64,000 nt of DNA from Gordionus sp. m RMFG-2023 (lineage: Eukaryota; Nematomorpha; Gordioida; Chordodea; Parachordodidae), in contig NC_088776.1 of NCBI RefSeq assembly GCF_954871325.1, forward strand, positions 50,238,569-50,302,568, in the 5' to 3' direction. Position 1 is the stretch's first letter. Every line of letters begins with the position of its first letter. The translations under genes and the position numbers were made by a program. A model generated the notes under the pieces. That model was not told where the DNA came from. It saw only the letters and a list, made by a program, of their open reading frames with translations, and did no database searches. This document shows positions 59,011-64,000 of the stretch, piece after piece.

Positions 59011-60002
59011 ATATGGTACATCCTAATTGAAATTATAATTTAACATGTTAAAACTACATAATTTTGCACATTAGCTTTAAAAAAAATCTAATATGTTTAA
59101 AAATACCGATTATGATAATTGCCATATTTCCAAGGAACATCTTCATTGAATTTATAATTTAACATCTTTACAATATAAATGATATTTTTACCCTTTTGAG
59201 TCAAAAAATTTCAAAAATCTTAAAAATAACGAATATGACAATTGTCACATTAAAATATTATCCTTAAAAAGATCATAAAATAACATAAATAAGTTAAATA
59301 AAAATATTTTAAAAAAAATTATTTAGAAAACCCATCTCTTTTAATATACTTGAGAAATAGATAATTTTACAAAAATGATAAAAAAAATTATAAAAGATTT
59401 ACCTAAAAATTGCATATTTATTTATAATAAATTTCACAAAAGAATTCCTCAAAAAAGATATATTTACAAAGAAGATTAAGTTTTTATCATAATATGTTCA
59501 AACTTTTTTAACTTCAAGAAATATTTTTCACTTAAAATCTTGGGCGTGAAAATTACTAATAAATTGTAACAAAAATAATATTAAAATAGTAGCATATCAT
59601 TTTTTATTTAAAAACATCAAATATTAAATAATATGTTGTTTTCTTTTAAATAAATGCATTCGCAATATATTTATTGTTTCGCGGTAATGCGCTCGGGATA
59701 ATGCGCTCGCGATAATGACTTCGCGCAAACAATTCGTGATAAAAAACTCGCTGTAAAGTGTTCGCGTAAAATGTTTCGCTAAAATGTATTCGCTCTAATA
59801 AATTCGCGGTTAAGGTTTCGCGAAAATAAATTCGCGACAATGGCTTGGCAAAATTGTTTTCGCTATAAATGTTTCGCGGAGATAAATTCGCAGAATTGGT
59901 TTCGCGATTTTACCTTAGTTATAAAAACTTTTCGCGATAAACGACATTCGCGATAAAAGTTTCGCGATAAAGGTTTCGCTGAATTGACCTGATACAGATT
60001 TT

Positions 60003-61456
60003 CGGTGATATGAAAGATGTTATATTTTATATTGATGACTTATTAATAACTGGAAATAACGATGAAGCACATAACATCAAAAAGGTGTTTAAGAGAATAT
60101 TATCGTACGGGTTATTACCTAACTTCTCCAAAAGTTTATTTTTTAAAAACAAAGTGAGGTTCCTGGGTCATGATATTGACGCCAAGGGGATTCATGCTAA
60201 TCACGACAAAATTGAAACAATAATTAATATGCCAGAACCAAAATCAGTTGCTGAATTATCAACATTTCTGGGAATGGCTGGCTACTATAGAAAATTTTTG
60301 AACAATTTTGCAGAAATAACCGATCCTCTATATAAAATCGTCAACAAAGAAAAATGGGCTTGGAACTTAGAACACTCTAAAAGTTTTAATGATCTTAAGA
60401 AGTTGCTTCCTCCTGCTTTGACATATTTTAACCCTGAATTACCTACAGGGATCGCCACTGACCCATCTAAATGTGGTTTAGGAGTCGTATTATTTCATAC
60501 TGAAAAAGACGGTAAAGAAAAACCTATAGCTTTCGCGTCGAGAACTTTAAAAATCCGAATTGAATTATACCAATATTGAGCGTGAGGCTCTCGCTATTAT
60601 GTTCACTATAAAGAGGTTCCAGGAATACTTAATCGGCACAAAATTTACAATTATTACTGGCCATAAACCTCTTGTTCACATCTTTACCAAGGGTCTTAAG
60701 GATAATAGTACCATGTCCTTAAGACTCCAGATGTGGAACATAACATTAGGAGGATATGATTTTAATATAAAATATAAAGCAGGTAAATACAATGTTGTTC
60801 CTGACTGCCTTTCAAGATTACCACAGGAAATTAGTGATAATGTAATTGAAAATTTTGAAATTGAAACATTTGCATACCACGACTCTCCTAAGAAGGACGG
60901 AAGTGTGGACAAAAATATTAAAACTAATGATAAAAATATTGTAACACCGATTCCTAGACCGAAACGAAGTAAACAAAAACCTGTTTATCTAAAAGATTAT
61001 ATAACTAAAAATATTAAAATATATAAAAATAAATTAAATACTAAAACACGAAAAAGTAAATTAAATACTAAAACGCAAAAAAAAAATTAAAAAAAAACGC
61101 TAAAAATATCATAAAAAAAAATAAAAACGCTAAAATATTATCTAACAATCTTGTTGATTTATCATCCTTTTATTATTCTAACATCCAAATTTGATCAATT
61201 CTCTAATTATTCATATATTCTGAAATCCTATTTAATAATGATAATTTTACAACTGGTGATAATAACAATTTTGTAAAATTGACAATGATAACGACGGAGA
61301 TTGACGATAAGCCTACGTACTTGGAACGATATTATCAAGCCAACGATTACAAAGACTATGAATGACTTGAACAATCAAAATGAACAACCATTTGAACGAC
61401 AAATTTTCCATGACAGCTCAGATGGATTATGGGAAGGCTTTTCAGAAGAAGGGGAA
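60003..61456 (+). pseudogene. Gypsy A pol remnant beyond the foldback
   Basis: Fossil sequence continuing element A after the foldback insertion: FYIDDLLITG (reverse transcriptase active-site region), VRFLGHDIDAKGI, an RNase H stretch with FHTEKDGKEKP and HKPLVHIF, and a lysine-rich tail (RPKRSKQKPVYLKDYI), then the purine tract and 3' LTR. Broken. Confidence 0.88.
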
Positions 61457-61688
61457 TGTTAATCGAGATTGATTTTTTAAATTTGTTTAACTTAAATTGC
61501 TATTATTTTAAACATGTTAGCCTGTAACCATGTATTTCGTTAAAATTGTTTTTTTTATGATACATATATATATATATATACCTTATTTTATATTTATTTT
61601 TAGTATCATTTTTTAGTTTTAGATATATTTATAATAAATAAAACATTTTTTCTTGTCCATACAATACCACCGTTATTGATATATAACA
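61457..61688 (+). repeat. Gypsy A 3' LTR
   Basis: TGTTAATCGAG...ATATAACA, 232 bp, followed by TTAAT, which matches the five bases before the 5' LTR at 41904. Confidence 0.93.
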
Positions 61689-61839
61689 TTAATATTATAT
61701 TTTTTTTCAATAATGGTGAAAATTATAACTTATTTGTAATTTTATAGTCATTTTTGACTTTATACTAAGCATTTCTATTAATTGAATTTAAAATTATTAT
61801 TAAATAATATTATCCCAAAAATATATTGAATAAAATTTT

Positions 61840-63774
61840 TATTTAAAGATACTTGTATCCTTTGCTTAATTAAAATTCTCAAATACAAGATACTTTTAAA
61901 TTATAGTTACAAATTAAATTAGAATAGTTTATAAGATACAGTTTTTAATATTTATTTGTGAAGAACATAATATACACATATATAAGAATGAATATTTGCA
62001 ATAATTAATAAAACTTTTAATGATGAGTTAATTATAATATTCAAGCATTTTAATATTAGTATTAGCTCATTCTTAGCATAGATTGAGAAGGGAGGCAAGT
62101 ATTTTTAATAGGAGTTGAAATATTAATTTGCATAAGAATATTTAAAATATATCATTATTTTTTAAAATAATCATATAAATATTTATCATAAGATCTTTGC
62201 CGTTTAGGCGTGTACCAAAACTATTATGTGGGTCGTTTTTTTTATGTTAAATTGTGAATTCATTCATTTATGGTAATGAATATTTTTTTGATTATTTTGA
62301 GTAATCATTCTTTTTGCAAAATAAATAAAAAGAATTTATATATTTGTAAATTAATTATATTATTAATCAATTTATATTTGTTTTGTAGTAGATATAAAAA
62401 GAGAAATAAACAAAATTAAATCATTGTTTCCTTTCAATTTTTAAAATATTATTTTGAAAAAAAAATTTTTCATCAAAATTTATTAGTTTCGGGTCAATTT
62501 TTAGAATAATAAAAAAACAAATAAGAAGAAAGTAAAAAATAAAAGAAAAATAAAAATAAAAATAAAAAATGATTAAAAACAGTTTAAATACACATATATA
62601 TTTTGATAAACCGAAGAAAACCCACCGATTCCTCTTTAAAATAAAGTACCTCCCAGTGTAACATTTAATTGTCTTCCCTTTTTGTAAAATTTAATAAAAA
62701 CTTAATAACCTTTCTATTGAAGCTGATGAAGGTATTGCAGTATTATATGTATAAAATATTTCCATAATGGAAGGATAATAATTAAGCATTTACAATGTTC
62801 GACTTTCTTTAGTATAATTTAAAACCTCCAGCTCAATGTTATTTGTATTATTGAACTCAGCAACATTTCCAAAGGAAAAATATCTTTATTAGTTAATCTA
62901 TTGGTGTTATAATGTGGGCTTGATTATATATTCTGTTTCTTCTATTAATATATTTTGAAATAAATTTATTTATTATCCGACTCAATCCAAAAGTTCTTAA
63001 AATATGGATGTGATATTGATGTCAAAAAATCTCATTATATTCAAATCGAAGGATAATATTTTCTTAAAGTCTTTAGCCCACATCATCTTAGGCAGCTTTT
63101 AAAGGAAGACAATATTAAACTTGAATTTTTAAGATAACCTGTGCCCCTTTTAATTACATATAAATAATATATTTTAATATGTTTAACAAAATTTTTGTTT
63201 AACCCTTTTTCATTTTTTTTATTTATACAGGTTATAAATCTAGCCTGTAAATTGTCTTTTAACCAATGATATATATGTCATTGCTTTTAACTCTTATTAT
63301 GAAAAAATTTCCACATAAAATTTTAAGATAGGGATATTATTCAGGGGACCCTATTTCCATAATTTAAATTTCACTACTTTCTTCTTCACTATCATGAGTG
63401 TTAGTCATCCTACAAATTAAAAATATTAGATAAAATTGGCAATGATATTCTATCGAGTTACATTTATTTATAAAATATAATCTTTATTTATTTCGTTTTA
63501 TTTTTCATCAATCTATCTTAATATGAGTTGTCCAGCTAACTTTGGCTGTCAATATATTAAAATATTGTGGAAAAAATAAGGAATTTAATACAAGATTCTT
63601 GAAGAAAAATATATAATGTGATATGTAAAATTTTAAACATGAATATTAAAAGTCTGTAATCAAGAAAATGAAAATGAAAAACAAGATTCTTTTCATAATA
63701 GAGGATCTTAGATACGGATACTTATTTTCACTCGTATCTTATATATAAATATTCACGGTACTACCCAACTTTGG
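61840..63774 (-). mobile_element. Degraded relative of hAT-1 (minus strand)
   Basis: Read on the minus strand, it starts at 63774 with CAAAGTTGGGTAGTACCGTG, comparable to the hAT-1 start CAGGGTTGGGCAGTATCGCG, and then has AGATACGAG-like subterminal words. A C-terminal transposase trace lies at about 62620-62860 (EVLNYTKESRT, YNTAIPSSASIERLLSF). GATACTTGTATCC / ACAAGATACTT words near 61850-61900 mark the other subterminal region. The distal terminus is not clear. Old and broken. Confidence 0.7.
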
Positions 63775-63943
63775 AGGGCACGCGTGAATAATGTCCCATC
63801 ATCAGATATAGATAAAAGGATTGGGATAGACCAGTTAGAGCACACTGCGCTAAATCCTTATTATCTAGCATGATCCCAATAAAGCGTTCTCTCTTCACCT
63901 CCTTACTTAATGAATCCTGGTATTTGGAATTAATCCCTTCCAT
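63761..63943 (-). CDS. Unidentified open frame near the window edge
   Basis: A 60-codon minus-strand frame from ATG 63941-63943: MEGINSKYQDSLSKEVKRER, then FIGIMLDNKDLAQCALTGLS. Composition is less A/T-driven than random frames here. It runs into the end of the hAT relic at 63774, so its last residues are transposon sequence or an exon end (a GT follows at about 63772). It could be a host exon truncated by the insertion or part of another repeat. No function assigned. Confidence 0.25.
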   Translation of the reverse strand: MEGINSKYQDSLSKEVKRERFIGIMLDNKDLAQCALTGLSQSFYLYLMMGHYSRVPSKVG

Positions 63944-64000
63944 TTAACTTGCAAAGAATAAGGCAACTAACGATAGGTGCGTGGTGCGAGTCAGTAAAAA

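Larger units (their letters stand above)
44517..59994. mobile_element. Foldback-type element, ~4.46 kb without its own insertions
   Basis: Inserted in gypsy A with 8-bp duplication CAGATTTT (44509-44516, 59995-60002). The two ends are inverted: AATTTAGCGAAAC...ATCGCGAATGTCGTTAATCG at the left; at the right, on the other strand, AATTCAGCGAAAC...ATCGCGAATGTCGTTTATCG. Each end carries an irregular array of GCGAA(A/T) words (44540-44825; 59660-59980). Inward, both arms consist of ~115-bp tandem repeats containing a palindrome near TGACAATTGTCA followed by ATAATCGTTATTTTTAAA. The loop between arms is about 46290-46620. No transposase is visible. The right arm is split by gypsy B (46857-55142) and hAT-2 (56290-59010). 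Confidence 0.85.
41904..61688 (+). mobile_element. Ty3/gypsy element A (outermost of the nest)
   Basis: This is an LTR retrotransposon bracketed by LTRs at 41904-42133 and 61457-61688 and by the 5-bp target duplication TTAAT (41899-41903, 61689-61693). A primer-binding-like TGGTGCTCCG follows the 5' LTR and a purine tract (AGAAGAAGGGGA) precedes the 3' LTR. Recognisable parts are a gag-like Asn/Arg-rich region (about 42.5-43.5 kb), an aspartic protease (VDTGSKYTIIP, about 43.7 kb), reverse transcriptase (from about 44.2 kb, continuing at about 60.0 kb beyond the insertion) and RNase H (about 60.4-60.85 kb). It is a broken fossil with several breaks besides the insertion at 44517-59994. The LTR pair is still very similar, so it is not ancient. 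Confidence 0.93.

Noticed and set aside
44517-59994. Foldback as a Polinton/Maverick because of long inverted ends
   Set aside because: No polymerase, integrase or capsid coding belongs to it; the only coding sequence inside comes from the later insertions of gypsy B, hAT-1 and hAT-2.
1-64000. tRNA, rRNA or other structured RNA genes
   Set aside because: No cloverleaf with A/B boxes or conserved rRNA segment was recognised by eye on either strand; a tRNAscan/Infernal run would be decisive.

Overview
The window looks like part of an AT-rich animal (or close animal relative) nuclear genome. It has spliced host genes with GT-AG introns, a metazoan-type TAF4 and casein kinase 2 alpha, non-LTR elements of a kind common in aquatic invertebrates, many hAT-type DNA transposons, and Ty3/gypsy elements. 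I cannot name the species. All exon borders were read by hand from splice signals, reading phase and remembered family sequences; none was confirmed by transcript data or a database search.

Layout. 1-7.9 kb: the 3' part of a casein kinase 2 catalytic-subunit gene on the + strand. It has six recognised exons, and the last two are alternative terminal exons of exactly equal length (95 nt). Exons of an unidentified gene on the - strand (about 0.87-4.17 kb) are interleaved with the kinase exons. 7.9-13.8 kb: a gene-poor stretch between convergent genes, holding a complete non-autonomous hAT element (11.39-12.27 kb) and a decayed hAT fragment. 13.8-40.25 kb: a TAF4 gene (TFIID subunit) on the - strand in ten recognised exons. 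Its introns are either tiny (42 to about 360 bp) or greatly enlarged by transposons. Intron residents include a nearly intact 3.4-kb LINE with a 16-bp target duplication (15.2-18.7 kb), a 4.5-kb DNA transposon with ~0.78-kb terminal inverted repeats (27.1-31.6 kb), a truncated LINE (34.1-35.5 kb), a decayed hAT (36.3-37.2 kb) and several MITE families.

40.4-41.85 kb: a decayed retroelement fragment with a different base composition and a perfect 12-bp-stem hairpin. 41.9-61.7 kb: a four-level nest. Gypsy A (TSD TTAAT) is split by a foldback-type element (TSD CAGATTTT). The foldback is split by gypsy B (TSD ACATG) and separately by hAT-2 (TSD ATATGGTA). Gypsy B is split by hAT-1 (TSD CCTCTACC). 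Every level shows matching target duplications, so insertion order can be read directly. 61.8-63.8 kb: a degraded hAT-1 relative on the - strand, then a short unidentified open frame running toward the window end.

Biologically, the kinase and TAF4 are unrelated housekeeping genes placed tail to tail. The most unusual host features are the duplicated alternative kinase C-termini and the antisense gene threaded through the kinase introns. The most unusual mobile feature is the ORF-less foldback element. Its arms consist of ~115-bp repeats, each containing a TGACAATTGTCA-like palindrome, and end in irregular GCGAA arrays.
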